Part shown: piece after piece, positions 26,361 through 35,103 of the stretch
Layout: the number at the start of each line of letters is the position of its first letter
How positions within the stretch are numbered: the first letter of the stretch is position 1
DNA from: Actinomycetospora chibensis
Lineage (GTDB): Bacteria > Actinomycetota > Actinomycetes > Mycobacteriales > Pseudonocardiaceae
DNA: 53,586 bases
Direction of reading: 5' to 3'
NCBI RefSeq assembly: GCF_028737215.1
Contig: NZ_JAQZAM010000028.1
Coordinates: forward strand, 1 to 53,586
Position numbers and translations under genes: made by a program
The notes under the pieces: model-generated
What the model was told of the DNA's origin: nothing
The model's database searches: none
Seen by the model: the letters and a program-made list of their open reading frames with translations, nothing else

Positions 26361-26678
26361 TCAGCCGTCGAGCGCGGCCACGCCTTCGAAGCCCGAGAGC
26401 TGGAGCACCCGCCGGGTCAGGGAACCCGGCGGAGCCAGCACCGTCATCTCGATCTGCAGCACCTCGAGCCGGGCGCCCAGGGCGAACAGCACCCGCAGGC
26501 CCGCGCTGTCGAGGTAGGCGAGGTCGGCCAGGTCGAGCGTGACCGCCGAGGTCTCGTTCGTGATGGCCGCGGTCAGCTGCTCCTCGACCTCCAGGGCGTT
26601 CTCGAGGTCGATCTCGCCGCCCATGACGATGCGGACGGCCGAGCCCTCCGGGTGGACGACGACGGACGCGGCGGTCAT
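26361..26678 (-). CDS. STAS-domain anti-sigma factor antagonist
   Basis: A 105-residue STAS protein of the RsbV/SpoIIAA type. The regulatory serine lies in LAYLDSAGLRVLFALG (DSAG), and the GEIDLENALEVEEQL strand-helix is typical. In partner switching the unphosphorylated form binds an anti-sigma kinase and frees a sigma factor; phosphorylation of the serine blocks this. The ATG overlaps the stop of the upstream SpoIIE-type phosphatase gene (ATGA), placing phosphatase, kinase-like domain and antagonist in one operon. Confidence 0.92.
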   Translation of the reverse strand: MTAASVVVHPEGSAVRIVMGGEIDLENALEVEEQLTAAITNETSAVTLDLADLAYLDSAGLRVLFALGARLEVLQIEMTVLAPPGSLTRRVLQLSGFEGVAALDG

Positions 26679-28276
26679 CGGCTGCTCCCCGTGAGGTGAC
26701 GTCGGAAGGTGACGGTGGTGCCCCCGGGCCCGGCGGTCACGTCCATGTCGTCGCTGCACTGGCGGATCAGCGCGGTGCCCCGCCCGCGTTCCTGCCCGCG
26801 GGCCGGACGCCATCGCCCGTTGTCGCGCACCGTCCCCACGACCGTCGCCCCCTCCAGCTCCATCTGCACGACCAGGGTCCCGCCGGCAGGCCCGTACGCG
26901 TGCTCCACGACGTTGGAGCACGCCTCGCCGGTGGCGACGAGGATGTCGGCCGCGTCCTCGGGCGACGCCCCGGCGGCCGCGAGCCACCGGCGGACCGAGG
27001 AGCGGACGTCGGACAGGGTGCGCGTCACCGCCGGCACGACGATGCTCAGCGGCACCACCGACGGCGTGCCCAGACGGTGGGCGACGAGCATCGCCACGTC
27101 GTCGTTGACCGGGGTGGCGCCGATCATGCGGTGCAGCACCCCGCCGCACACCGCCTCGGCGTCCTCGGCCCGCACGACCTCGCACAGCGCGTCCAGGCCC
27201 GTGTCCAGGGGGCTCCCGCGCCGTTCGACGAGACCGTCGGTGTAGAGGAAGAGCAGCCCGTGGTCCGGGAGATCGATCGTGGTGGTGCGGCGCGGGGGGC
27301 CGACGGACACCCCGACGGGCAGGTCGATCGGCAGGTTGAGCAGCGCCGAGCGCTCCCCGGGCTGCGCGATGATCGGCGGCAGGTGGCCTGCGCTCGACAG
27401 CGACACGCGCTCCAGTGATGGCTCGAAGATCGCGTAGAGGACCGTCGCCATGACGTTCTCCTCGAAGTGCTGCACGTTGCCGTCCAGGCGCTCGAGGACC
27501 TCCGCGGGGTCGTCCTCCTCCAGGGCGAACGCGCGCAGGGCGCTGCGCAGGCGGCCCATGATCACGGCGGCCTGGAGCCCGCGCCCGACCACGTCCCCGA
27601 TGACGACGCCGAGGCGCCCGGACGGCAGGGAGAAGACGTCGTACCAGTCCCCGCCGAGGCCGCCCGCGTCGCCGGGGATGTACCGCGCCGCGAACTCGAT
27701 CCCGGTGACCCGCGGCAGCGCACCGGGCATGAGGCTGCGCTGGAGGGCCGACGCCGCGGCGCGGTCGAGGTCCGACAGGCGCGTGCGCGTGACCAGGGCG
27801 ATCCGGTCGGCGGCGGTCTGCAGCAGGTCCGCGTCATCCATCGTGAAGCGCCTCGGTGTGAGGGTGCCGACGTGCAGGACGCCCATGACCCCGCCCTCGG
27901 CGACCAGGGGCACACCGAGCAGCGAGCGGACGTCCTTCTCCCGCAGGATCGGGTTGAGGACGTTCGAGTGGTCGACCTCGTCGATGATCACCGGCCGGCG
28001 CTCGGCGGCGATGCGCCCGGCGAATCCCCTCCCGACGGGGATGCGGACGCCCTGGCGCACCTCCTCCTCGACGCCGCGCGCGGCGGTGGCGACCAGGTAG
28101 GTCGAGGAGGGATCCAGCAGGAGGACGGCCGCGGTGTCGGCGTCGAGCAGGGCACGCACCCGGTCCAGGAGCTCGTCGAGGAGGTCCGGGACGTCCAGGT
28201 GGGCGAGCGTGGTGTCGGTGATCTGGGCGATCCGCCGCAGCCGGTCCTCGTTCGTCACGGGGGTGGTTGCGGCCAT
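26675..28276 (-). CDS. GAF-PP2C (SpoIIE)-HATPase multidomain stress regulator
   Basis: A protein of about 533 residues with three domains. The N-terminal GAF sensor is at about 30-165 (LLGVPLVAEGGVMGVLHVG). The SpoIIE/PP2C phosphatase is at about 185-400, with metal aspartates in GGDWYDVF, VIGDVVGRG and LYTDGLVERR. The RsbW-like histidine-kinase-type ATPase is at about 405-530 (GEACSNVVEHAY). It thus joins the phosphatase and the antagonist kinase of a partner-switching module in one chain, directly coupled to its STAS substrate. The ATG at 28276 has no ribosome site; a TAGCGT box ends six bases upstream, which suggests a leaderless mRNA. A TTG at 28282 is the alternative start. Confidence 0.92.
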   Translation of the reverse strand: MAATTPVTNEDRLRRIAQITDTTLAHLDVPDLLDELLDRVRALLDADTAAVLLLDPSSTYLVATAARGVEEEVRQGVRIPVGRGFAGRIAAERRPVIIDEVDHSNVLNPILREKDVRSLLGVPLVAEGGVMGVLHVGTLTPRRFTMDDADLLQTAADRIALVTRTRLSDLDRAAASALQRSLMPGALPRVTGIEFAARYIPGDAGGLGGDWYDVFSLPSGRLGVVIGDVVGRGLQAAVIMGRLRSALRAFALEEDDPAEVLERLDGNVQHFEENVMATVLYAIFEPSLERVSLSSAGHLPPIIAQPGERSALLNLPIDLPVGVSVGPPRRTTTIDLPDHGLLFLYTDGLVERRGSPLDTGLDALCEVVRAEDAEAVCGGVLHRMIGATPVNDDVAMLVAHRLGTPSVVPLSIVVPAVTRTLSDVRSSVRRWLAAAGASPEDAADILVATGEACSNVVEHAYGPAGGTLVVQMELEGATVVGTVRDNGRWRPARGQERGRGTALIRQCSDDMDVTAGPGGTTVTFRRHLTGSSR

Positions 28277-28368
28277 GCGCAAACGCTAGTACCCCGTCCG
28301 AGCGCACGGAACGCGCACCGTGCGGGTTCCTCCGGCCGCCCGGGGGACGCCCGGCTAGCGTGGCGGGC
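28277..28368. promoter_or_regulatory. Divergent promoter region, probably leaderless in both directions
   Basis: The 92-base gap between the SpoIIE-type regulator and exonuclease III has the same -10-like TAGCGT box ending 6 bases before the ATG on the minus strand and 7 bases before the GTG on the plus strand. Neither gene has a Shine-Dalgarno sequence. That geometry is what leaderless actinomycete transcripts show. Confidence 0.5.
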
Positions 28369-29211
28369 GTGCGACTGGCCACCTGGAACGTGAACTCCGC
28401 CAAGGCCCGGGAGCCCCGGCTTCTGGGCTGGCTCGACGAGCGAGCGCCCGATGTGGTCTGTCTGCAGGAGACCAAGCTGTCGGACGAGGCGTTCGCCGAG
28501 AGCTTCGCCGCCCCGCTGGCCGAGCGCGGCTACGCCGTCGCGCACCACGGGGAGGGCCGCTGGAACGGCGTGGCGCTGCTGTCCCGCGTGGGTCTCGACG
28601 ACGTCGAGGAGGGCCTGCCCGGCGCCCCCGGCTACCCCCACCAGGAGGCCCGCGCCGTCTCCGCCACCTGCGGCGGGCTGCGGGTCACCTCGGTCTACGT
28701 CCCCAACGGCCGTGACCCGGACGACCCGCACTACGCCTACAAGCTCGAGTGGCTCGCGGCCCTGCGCGACCTCGTCGAGGCCGGCGACCCGGACGCGACG
28801 GTGGTGGCGGGCGACTTCAACATCGCCCCCACGGACGAGGACGTCTACTCCGTCGAGGCGTTCGCCGAGTCCACCCACGTCACCCCGCCCGAGCGCGAGG
28901 CGCTGGCGACGCTGATGAAGGCCGGCCTGCACGACGTGATCCGGGAGCGCTGGCCCGACGACCGGGCGTTCAGCTACTGGGACTACCGCGGCGGCGCGTT
29001 CCACCAGGACCGCGGCATGCGCATCGACCTCGTGCTGGCGGGCGGCCCGGTCGCCGCGCGCCGGGCCGCCGCCTGGGTGGACCGGAAGGCCCGCAAGGGG
29101 ACCGGTCCGTCCGACCACGCGCCGGTGATCGTCGACCTCGACGAGGCGCCGAACGGCGACCTCGGGCCGGTGGTCCCGCCGCCGTCGCTGGGGCGCACCC
29201 GCAAGAAGTAG
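28369..29211 (+). CDS. xth: Exodeoxyribonuclease III (AP endonuclease)
   Basis: Base-excision repair enzyme that cleaves abasic sites and acts as a 3'-5' exonuclease on duplex DNA. The 280-residue product has the full EEP fold motifs: LATWNVNSAKAR, the metal-binding glutamate in VVCLQETKL, VYVPNGR, VVAGDFNIAPTDEDV, MRIDLVLAGG and the terminal GPSDHAPVIVDL. Translation starts at the GTG at 28369, apparently leaderless. It ends 5 bases from the convergent NmrA-like gene. Confidence 0.95.
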   Translation: MRLATWNVNSAKAREPRLLGWLDERAPDVVCLQETKLSDEAFAESFAAPLAERGYAVAHHGEGRWNGVALLSRVGLDDVEEGLPGAPGYPHQEARAVSATCGGLRVTSVYVPNGRDPDDPHYAYKLEWLAALRDLVEAGDPDATVVAGDFNIAPTDEDVYSVEAFAESTHVTPPEREALATLMKAGLHDVIRERWPDDRAFSYWDYRGGAFHQDRGMRIDLVLAGGPVAARRAAAWVDRKARKGTGPSDHAPVIVDLDEAPNGDLGPVVPPPSLGRTRKK

Positions 29212-29216
29212 CCCGC

Positions 29217-30080
29217 TCACGCCACCGGGACGGCGCTGCGGGCCCACTCCTCGATCGTCGTGGGGGTCGCCAGCACACCGACCCCGTGGCGCCGCACGAC
29301 GCCGCGGTTGAAGGCCGCGTTCATCGCGAGGTGCTCCTCGATGAGGTCCGCAGGCAGTCCCGCCTCGACGAGCACCGCGCGCATGACGTCCTCGGGCGGG
29401 CGCTCGTAGCGCAGGCCGGGCCGGCCGATCGCCGCGCCGAGCCGCGCGACGGCGTCGGGCACGGTGAGCTCCTCGGGCCCGGGCAGCTCGCGCACGCCGG
29501 CGGAGTCCGGGTCGCGCAGCAGCGCCGCGGCGGCGTCGCCGATGTCCGCGGTGGCCACCATCGGCAGCGCGACGTCCGCGTCGATCGTGTCGTGGTGCAC
29601 GCCCGTCGCGAGCATCGGCGCCAATGACGGCAGGAACGACTCGAAGAACAGGCCGGGGCGCAGGAGCACCACGGAGGCGTCGAGCGCGGCGAGCCGCTGC
29701 TCCTGCTCGTGGAGGGCCTCGAGGAGGCCGGTGCCGGTGGAGAGCTCGGCACCGAGCGAGCTCAGCGCCACCACGTGGGGGACGCGGGCGTCGGCCAGCG
29801 CGCCCACGATCGCGGTGCCCACCTGCTCCTGCTGGGCGCGGTAACCCGGCGCGGCGAGGTCGAGGGGCATGAGGACGTAGGCGGCGTCCGCGCCACGCAG
29901 GGCCCGTGTGAGCGCGGCCCGGTCGGTGATGTCGGCGACATGCGGCTCGGCGCCGTGCGCGGCCGCGTCAACGAGGCGGCCGGGGTCGCGCCCGACGGCC
30001 CGCACCGCCTCCCCGCTCTCGCGCAGGCGGCGCACGACGCGTCCGCCGGTGTTCCCGCTGGCCCCCAGGACAGTGATCAT
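29217..30080 (-). CDS. NmrA-like NAD(P)-binding protein
   Basis: A 287-residue atypical short-chain dehydrogenase. The dinucleotide motif ITVLGASGNTGGRVVRRL starts the protein, followed by the GADAAYVLMPL and HVVALSSLGAE strands and the MVATADIGDAAAALL block of the NmrA/QOR2 group. Such proteins are quinone reductases or redox sensors; the catalytic role is uncertain. The ATG at 30080 has GGAGGAG eight bases upstream. It is divergent from an AraC-type regulator across a 146-base gap with a strong inverted repeat, so it is the likely target of that regulator. Confidence 0.9.
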   Translation of the reverse strand: MITVLGASGNTGGRVVRRLRESGEAVRAVGRDPGRLVDAAAHGAEPHVADITDRAALTRALRGADAAYVLMPLDLAAPGYRAQQEQVGTAIVGALADARVPHVVALSSLGAELSTGTGLLEALHEQEQRLAALDASVVLLRPGLFFESFLPSLAPMLATGVHHDTIDADVALPMVATADIGDAAAALLRDPDSAGVRELPGPEELTVPDAVARLGAAIGRPGLRYERPPEDVMRAVLVEAGLPADLIEEHLAMNAAFNRGVVRRHGVGVLATPTTIEEWARSAVPVA

Positions 30081-30173
30081 GATGGCGTCTCCTCCGCGCT
30101 CGGTGATCCGGTGCGTCCAACACTGGGCCGGTCCCGTGGGACGAACCATCGCCGTGGCGCCGGTTCTCCTGCT

Positions 30174-30199
30174 CGATCGTCCGATCTCGTGGACGATCG
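30174..30199. promoter_or_regulatory. Inverted repeat CGATCGTCC-N8-GGACGATCG
   Basis: Perfect 9-bp arms (30174-30182 and 30191-30199) in the gap between the divergent NmrA-like and AraC genes, 28 bases before the AraC start. The position and symmetry suit an operator controlling both directions. Confidence 0.55.
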
Positions 30200-30226
30200 G
30201 CTCTCCGATGGCGGAGGCTGAGCGCC

Positions 30227-31207
30227 GTGACCGTCGCCGCTCATCCGCCCTGGACCCCGTCCGACGCCGTGGGCGCGGCCCTGCACGTCCTGCGGATGAG
30301 CGGGACCTTCTACTGCTCGTCCGACCTGCGCGGGCCCTGGGGGCTGCGGTTGCCCGAGACGCCGGGCTGCCTGTGGTTCCACGTCGTGACGTCGGGGACC
30401 GCGACGATCGTCGTCGGCGACGAGGTGGTGACGCTGTCCCCGTCCGACGTCGTGCTCCTGCCGCGCGGCGAGGGCCACGAGATGCGCTCGACCGACCCGC
30501 CGCCCCGGTCGCCCGCGTCGAACGTCCTCACGCTGCCGCACACCTGGTACGGCGAGCGCTACGCGACGATCACCTACGGCGGCGACGGCGCGCCGACCAC
30601 CATGATCTGCGGCGCCGTCCGGCTCGAGCACCCGATGGCCGAGCGGCTCGTGGCGCTGATGCCGGACGTCGTCCACGTGCCGGTCTCGCCACTCACCGCG
30701 CGCCTGCACGACACGCTGCGGCTGATCGCGCTGGAGGTGGAGGAGACCCGGCCCGGCGGCGAGGCAGTGATCACCCGGCTCGCGGACGTCCTCGTGGTGC
30801 AGATGCTGCGGGCCTGGCTCTCGGACGACCCGTCCGCGCGCACGGGCTGGCTCGGTGCGCTCGCCGACCCCGACATCGGCCGTGCGCTCGCCCTCGTCCA
30901 CGCCGACCCCGCGCACGAGTGGACCGTCGCCGGTCTCGCCCGCGAGCTCGCCCTGTCCCGGTCGACCTTCGCCGCCCGCTTCACCGCCCTGGTCGGCGAG
31001 CCGGTGATGGCGTACGTGACGCGCTGGCGCATGCTCGTCGCCCACGACCGCCTCCGGGCCGGCGACACCACCGTCGCCGCCGTCGCCGGTGCCATGGGCT
31101 ACCGCTCCGAGGCCGCGTTCAGCCGCGCCTTCCGCCGCGTCGTCGGCACGTCGCCGGGCTCGGTGCGCCCACGCGCCCGCGACGAGGTGGAGCTCCTCGG
31201 GGCGTGA
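30227..31207 (+). CDS. AraC-family transcriptional regulator with cupin domain
   Basis: A 326-residue regulator. The N-terminal cupin domain is at about 15-190 (CLWFHVVTSGTATIVVGDEVVTLSPSDVVLLPRGEGHEM), and two C-terminal HTH motifs lie in WTVAGLARELALSRSTFAARF and TTVAAVAGAMGYRSEAAFSRAFRRVVG. This is the family that commonly controls an adjacent oxidoreductase gene. GTG start with GGAGG about 8 bases upstream. The divergent NmrA-like gene and the intervening palindrome support local control. Confidence 0.93.
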   Translation: MTVAAHPPWTPSDAVGAALHVLRMSGTFYCSSDLRGPWGLRLPETPGCLWFHVVTSGTATIVVGDEVVTLSPSDVVLLPRGEGHEMRSTDPPPRSPASNVLTLPHTWYGERYATITYGGDGAPTTMICGAVRLEHPMAERLVALMPDVVHVPVSPLTARLHDTLRLIALEVEETRPGGEAVITRLADVLVVQMLRAWLSDDPSARTGWLGALADPDIGRALALVHADPAHEWTVAGLARELALSRSTFAARFTALVGEPVMAYVTRWRMLVAHDRLRAGDTTVAAVAGAMGYRSEAAFSRAFRRVVGTSPGSVRPRARDEVELLGA

Positions 31208-31220
31208 GCCTCGCTCGGAG

Positions 31221-31241
31221 ACCGTGTCCTGAGGACACGGT
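31221..31241. terminator. Perfect hairpin ACCGTGTCC-TGA-GGACACGGT
   Basis: 9-bp arms with a 3-base loop, 14 bases after the AraC stop. It may terminate the AraC gene. The core TGTCCTGAGGACA also has the form of a MarR-type operator and lies 56 bases before the decayed MarR-like gene, so it may be the relic of that gene's autoregulatory site. Confidence 0.6.
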
Positions 31242-31296
31242 TCGACATCGTCGGAACCGACCCCGCAGCGGCGGCCGGTCGGCGACGCTGGACGGC

Positions 31297-31751
31297 GTGG
31301 ATCGAGCGGCCGAGGAGGAGGACGCGACGGACGAGCTCGTCACGCTGCTCCTCGACGACCTCGGGCCGGCCCTGCAGTGGTAGCGACTGGGCCTCACGCG
31401 CAGCGCGGTCGCCAGGATGCTGCGCCGGCTCGAGGAGGCCGGGCACGTCGCCCGGTTGTCCTCGCCGGACCACGAGCAGGAGATCGAGGTGGAGGTCCGG
31501 CCGCACGCCGCCCGTGACGCCCTCCTCGACGCGCACCGCCGGGCGTTGCGGCGCTCGCTGCGCGAGATGGTGGGGAACCAGGCGCTGCACGGTCGGAAGC
31601 ACGCGGTCGCCCGCCCACGGCGGTCGCCGGGCTGGCGACCGTCGTCTTCGCCCGGGCCCGGGCGATGGCCGACGCGGCCATCGAGCGTCGACTGCTCGCC
31701 GGGCGTCGCCGGGCCGGGGAGGCGGGGCCGACGCCCTGGTGGGCCCGGTGA
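31297..31751 (+). pseudogene. Decayed MarR-like regulator gene
   Basis: The frame from the GTG at 31297 reads 28 codons (VDRAAEEEDATDELV...) to an in-frame TAG at 31381-31383. It then continues in the same frame with RLGLTRSAVARMLRRLEEAGHVAR, a MarR-like recognition helix and wing, and HAARDALLDAHRRALRRSLREM. Near 31610 the convincing frame shifts, giving TAVAGLATVVFARARAMADAAIERR and ending in PTPWWAR and TGA at 31749-31751. That stop touches the convergent helicase stop, as an intact gene would. One nonsense change and one frameshift explain the decay. The family call rests mainly on the HTH segment. Confidence 0.55.
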
Positions 31752-34277
31752 CTACACCGTCGACATCGGCCCTGCGGCCGTGACGTGCACGACGGCCGCG
31801 CCGAGCTCGTCGGAGGCGTCGAGATCGACCTCGGCGGTGATGGCCCAGTCGTGGTCGCCCTCGGGGTCGTCGAGGACCTGGCGGACGTGCCAGGTCCGGC
31901 CCTGCACGGTGACGCGGTAGAACGCCGGGCCTCGCGCGTCGGGACCGGAGCCGAGGGTCGGGTACTCGGCGAAGTAGGCCTCCATCGCGTCGGCCCACCA
32001 GTCGAGGGATGGACCGTCGTCCTCGAGGGCGGCCAGGTCGGCGGGGGAGCGCCGGGCGAACAGCTCCACCCGGCGGAACATCTCGTTGCGCACCAGCACC
32101 CGGAACGCCCGCTCGTTGCGGGTGACCGGCGGCGGGCCCTGGTCGACGGGACGGGCGTCGTCCCCGGCGGCGTCGAGCTCGCTCGGGTTCGCGAGGTTCT
32201 CCCACTCGTCGAGCAGCGACGAGTCGGTCTGACGCACCAGCTCGCCGAGCCAGGCGACGAGGTCGTCGATGTCCTCGGTGCGCGCGGCTTCGGGGACCGT
32301 CTGGCGCAGCGCGCGGAAGGCGTCGGTGAGGTAGCGCAGGACGAGACCCTCGGACCGGGCGATCTTGTAGTACGAGACGTACTCGGTGAAGTTCATCGCG
32401 CGCTCGTAGAGGTCGCGCACCACCGACTTCGGCGACAGCTCGTGGTCGGCGACCCAGGGGTGACCCGTGCGGTAGGACTCGTAGGCGGCGCCGAGGAGCT
32501 CGGCCAGCGGCTTGGGCCAGCTGACGTCCTCGAGGAGCTCCATGCGTTCCTCGTACTCGATGCCCTCGGCCTTCATCGCCTGCACGGCCTCGCCCCGGGC
32601 GGAGTTCTCCTGGGCGCGGAGGATCTGCTTCGGGTCGTCGAGGGTCGACTCGACCACCGAGACCATGTCGAGCGCGTAGGTCGGCGACTCCCGGTCGAGC
32701 AGGTCGAACGCGGCGAGCGCGAACGGCGAGAGCGGCTGGTTGAGCGCGAAGTCGACCTGGAGGTCGTCGACGAGCCGCACGGTCCGCCCGGCGGCGTCGG
32801 GCTCGGGCAGGCGCTCCACGACGTCGGCCTCGAGCAGCCCACGGAACAGCGCGATCGCCCGCAGGATGAGGCGGCGCTGGGTGGGACGGTCGGCGTGGTT
32901 GTCCTCGAGCAGGTGGCGCATGGCGGCGAAGAAGTCCCCCGGGCGGGACGCGACCTGCAGGAGCATCGCCGTCGACACCCGGAACTGGCTGGTCAACGCC
33001 TCGGGCTGTGCCTCGATGAGCTTCTCGAGGGTCTTCTCCGACCACGAGACGAACCCCTCGGGCGGCTTGACCCGCACGACGCGCCGCTGCTTCTTGACGT
33101 CGTCGCCGGCCTTCGCGAGCCGCTTGGCGTTCTCCACCTCGTGCTCGGGGGCCTGGACCACGACGTAGCCGGCGACGTCGTGCCCCGCGCGGCCCGCGCG
33201 CCCGGCGACCTGGTGGAACTCGCGGGCCCGCAGGTGGCGCACCCGCTGGCCGTCGAACTTGGTCAGCGCGGTGAAGAGCACGGTGCGGATCGGGACGTTG
33301 ATCCCGACGCCGAGGGTGTCGGTGCCGCAGATGAGCTTGAGCAGCCCGGCCTGGGCGAGCGTCTCCACGAGACGCCGGTACTTCGGCAGCATCCCGGCGT
33401 GGTGCACGCCGATGCCGTGGCGCACCAGCCGCGAGAGCGTCTTGCCGAACCCGGCGGTGAAGCGGAACGCGCCGATGAGCTCGGCGATCCGCTCCTTCTC
33501 GGCCTTCGAGGAGACGTTGAGGCTCATCAGGGCCTGCGCCTGCTCGATCGCCGCGGCCTGGGTGGTGTGCACGACGTAGACCGGCGCCTGCTGCCCGGCG
33601 AGGAGCTCGGTGATCGTCTCGTGCAGCGGCGTCCGCGCGTAGCGGAACGACAACGGGACGGGGCGCTCGGTGTGCGCCACGACCGCGGTCTCGCGCCCCG
33701 TGCGCCGCGTCAGGTCCTCGGCGAAGAACGAGACGTCGCCCAGCGTCGCCGACATCAGGAGGAACTGCGCCTGGGGCAGCTCGAGGATCGGCACCTGCCA
33801 GGCCCAGCCGCGCTCCGCGTCGGCGTAGTAGTGGAACTCGTCCATGACGACCTGGCCGACCTCGGCGCCGGGGCCCTCGCGCAGCGCCCAGTTCGCCAGC
33901 ACCTCGGCGGTGCAGCAGATGACCGGCGCCTCCGGGTTCACCGCGGCGTCGCCGGTGAGCATCCCGACGTTGGCGTAGCCGAGCTGGGCACCGAGCGCGA
34001 AGAACTTCTCCGAGACCAGCGCCTTGATCGGCGCGGTGTAGACGCTGCGCTCGCCGCGGGACATCGCGGTGACGTGGGCGCCCAGCGCGACCAGCGACTT
34101 CCCCGACCCGGTGGGCGTGGAGAGGATGACGTTCGATCCCGAGACCAGCTCGATCAGCGCCTCGGACTGGGCCGGGTAGAGGTCGAGCCCGCGCTCGGAG
34201 GCCCAGTCCGCGAACCCCTCGTAGAGCTCGTCGGGATCCGCGCCGGGAGCGGGCAGGAGCGCCGTCGAGGTGGTCAC
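31752..34277 (-). CDS. Ski2-like DEAD/DEAH-box helicase with DUF3516 C-terminus
   Basis: An 841-residue SF2 helicase. Walker A STPTGSGKS lies near residue 58, the Walker B variant DEFHYYAD near 145, motif III LMSATLGD and motif VI HQVAGRAGRAGHD. The C-terminal half (from about 430) is the DUF3516 region typical of actinobacterial homologues. RNA or DNA unwinding is expected; the cellular substrate is not settled. Start is the GTG at 34277; a strong ribosome site is not evident. It is divergent from a TetR-type regulator. Confidence 0.93.
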   Translation of the reverse strand: MTTSTALLPAPGADPDELYEGFADWASERGLDLYPAQSEALIELVSGSNVILSTPTGSGKSLVALGAHVTAMSRGERSVYTAPIKALVSEKFFALGAQLGYANVGMLTGDAAVNPEAPVICCTAEVLANWALREGPGAEVGQVVMDEFHYYADAERGWAWQVPILELPQAQFLLMSATLGDVSFFAEDLTRRTGRETAVVAHTERPVPLSFRYARTPLHETITELLAGQQAPVYVVHTTQAAAIEQAQALMSLNVSSKAEKERIAELIGAFRFTAGFGKTLSRLVRHGIGVHHAGMLPKYRRLVETLAQAGLLKLICGTDTLGVGINVPIRTVLFTALTKFDGQRVRHLRAREFHQVAGRAGRAGHDVAGYVVVQAPEHEVENAKRLAKAGDDVKKQRRVVRVKPPEGFVSWSEKTLEKLIEAQPEALTSQFRVSTAMLLQVASRPGDFFAAMRHLLEDNHADRPTQRRLILRAIALFRGLLEADVVERLPEPDAAGRTVRLVDDLQVDFALNQPLSPFALAAFDLLDRESPTYALDMVSVVESTLDDPKQILRAQENSARGEAVQAMKAEGIEYEERMELLEDVSWPKPLAELLGAAYESYRTGHPWVADHELSPKSVVRDLYERAMNFTEYVSYYKIARSEGLVLRYLTDAFRALRQTVPEAARTEDIDDLVAWLGELVRQTDSSLLDEWENLANPSELDAAGDDARPVDQGPPPVTRNERAFRVLVRNEMFRRVELFARRSPADLAALEDDGPSLDWWADAMEAYFAEYPTLGSGPDARGPAFYRVTVQGRTWHVRQVLDDPEGDHDWAITAEVDLDASDELGAAVVHVTAAGPMSTV

Positions 34278-34390
34278 CGGTCCATTGTCCGCGATCGCAC
34301 CACCACCTGGCGGACGGCCGCCGGGTTACGATCCGTCACTGCGGGACGGCGACGACAGGGCCGGCCGTGGGGCGAGGAGGAACGCGGCAG

Positions 34391-35038
34391 GTGACCGAGG
34401 GTGGCGAGGTGGCGGCAGCGGCGCCCCTCGGGCGACGCGCAGCGACCAAGGCCCGGACCCGGGAGGCGCTCCTCGAGGCCGCGCGCCGGGTGTTCGCCGA
34501 ACGCGGGTACGGCCCGGCGTCGGTCGAGGAGATCGCGAGGACGGCCGGCGTGTCGGTCGGGTCGGTGTATGTGCACTTCGCGAGCAAGGAAGCGCTGTTC
34601 ACCGCGCTGGTCGAGGACCAGACCTCGGTGGCGGTCGACCTGAAGTCCACGATCGTCTCGGGCGACCCGGAGGAGACCTTCGCCGCGCTCGACCGCCTCG
34701 TCTCCGACGTCGCCGACTCGCGCGAGGAAGCGCTGCTCGACGCCGAGGTCTGGCTCTACGCCGTGCGGCACCCCGAGTTCGCCGACCGCCTCGCCGAGCA
34801 CGAGGTGCGCCTGGCCCGGTTCGCCACCGACGTGCTCTCCCGCGATTGGGAGAACCTCGACCCGGCCGTGCGGGAGGCCGTCCGGGACGACGAGTTCGTC
34901 GTCGTCGCGGCCGCGCTCTACCACGGGCTCATCCGGCTGCGCCGCGTTCTCGGGGAGGACGCCGTGCAGGCCGACCTCTTCAGCCGCGCCCTGCGCCTGA
35001 TGCTGCGCCTCCCGCCCGCCGAGGAGCCGCGGAGCTAG
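34391..35038 (+). CDS. TetR-family transcriptional regulator
   Basis: A 215-residue regulator. The N-terminal HTH (about 15-65, TREALLEAARRVFAERGYGPASVEEIARTAGVSVGSVYVHFASKEALF) is canonical, and the remaining helices form the ligand-binding domain (about 75-205). I chose the GTG at 34391, about 11 bases after AGGAGG; an in-frame GTG at 34367 would add eight residues. Divergent to the helicase with a 113-base gap containing a TACGAT -10-like box at 34327. The ligand is unknown. Confidence 0.92.
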   Translation: MTEGGEVAAAAPLGRRAATKARTREALLEAARRVFAERGYGPASVEEIARTAGVSVGSVYVHFASKEALFTALVEDQTSVAVDLKSTIVSGDPEETFAALDRLVSDVADSREEALLDAEVWLYAVRHPEFADRLAEHEVRLARFATDVLSRDWENLDPAVREAVRDDEFVVVAAALYHGLIRLRRVLGEDAVQADLFSRALRLMLRLPPAEEPRS

Positions 35039-35103
35039 CCGGACGGACGTCGCAGACGGACTCCTCGGCGGATGCCGGTGATCGCCGGGGGGTACACGAC
35101 GCC

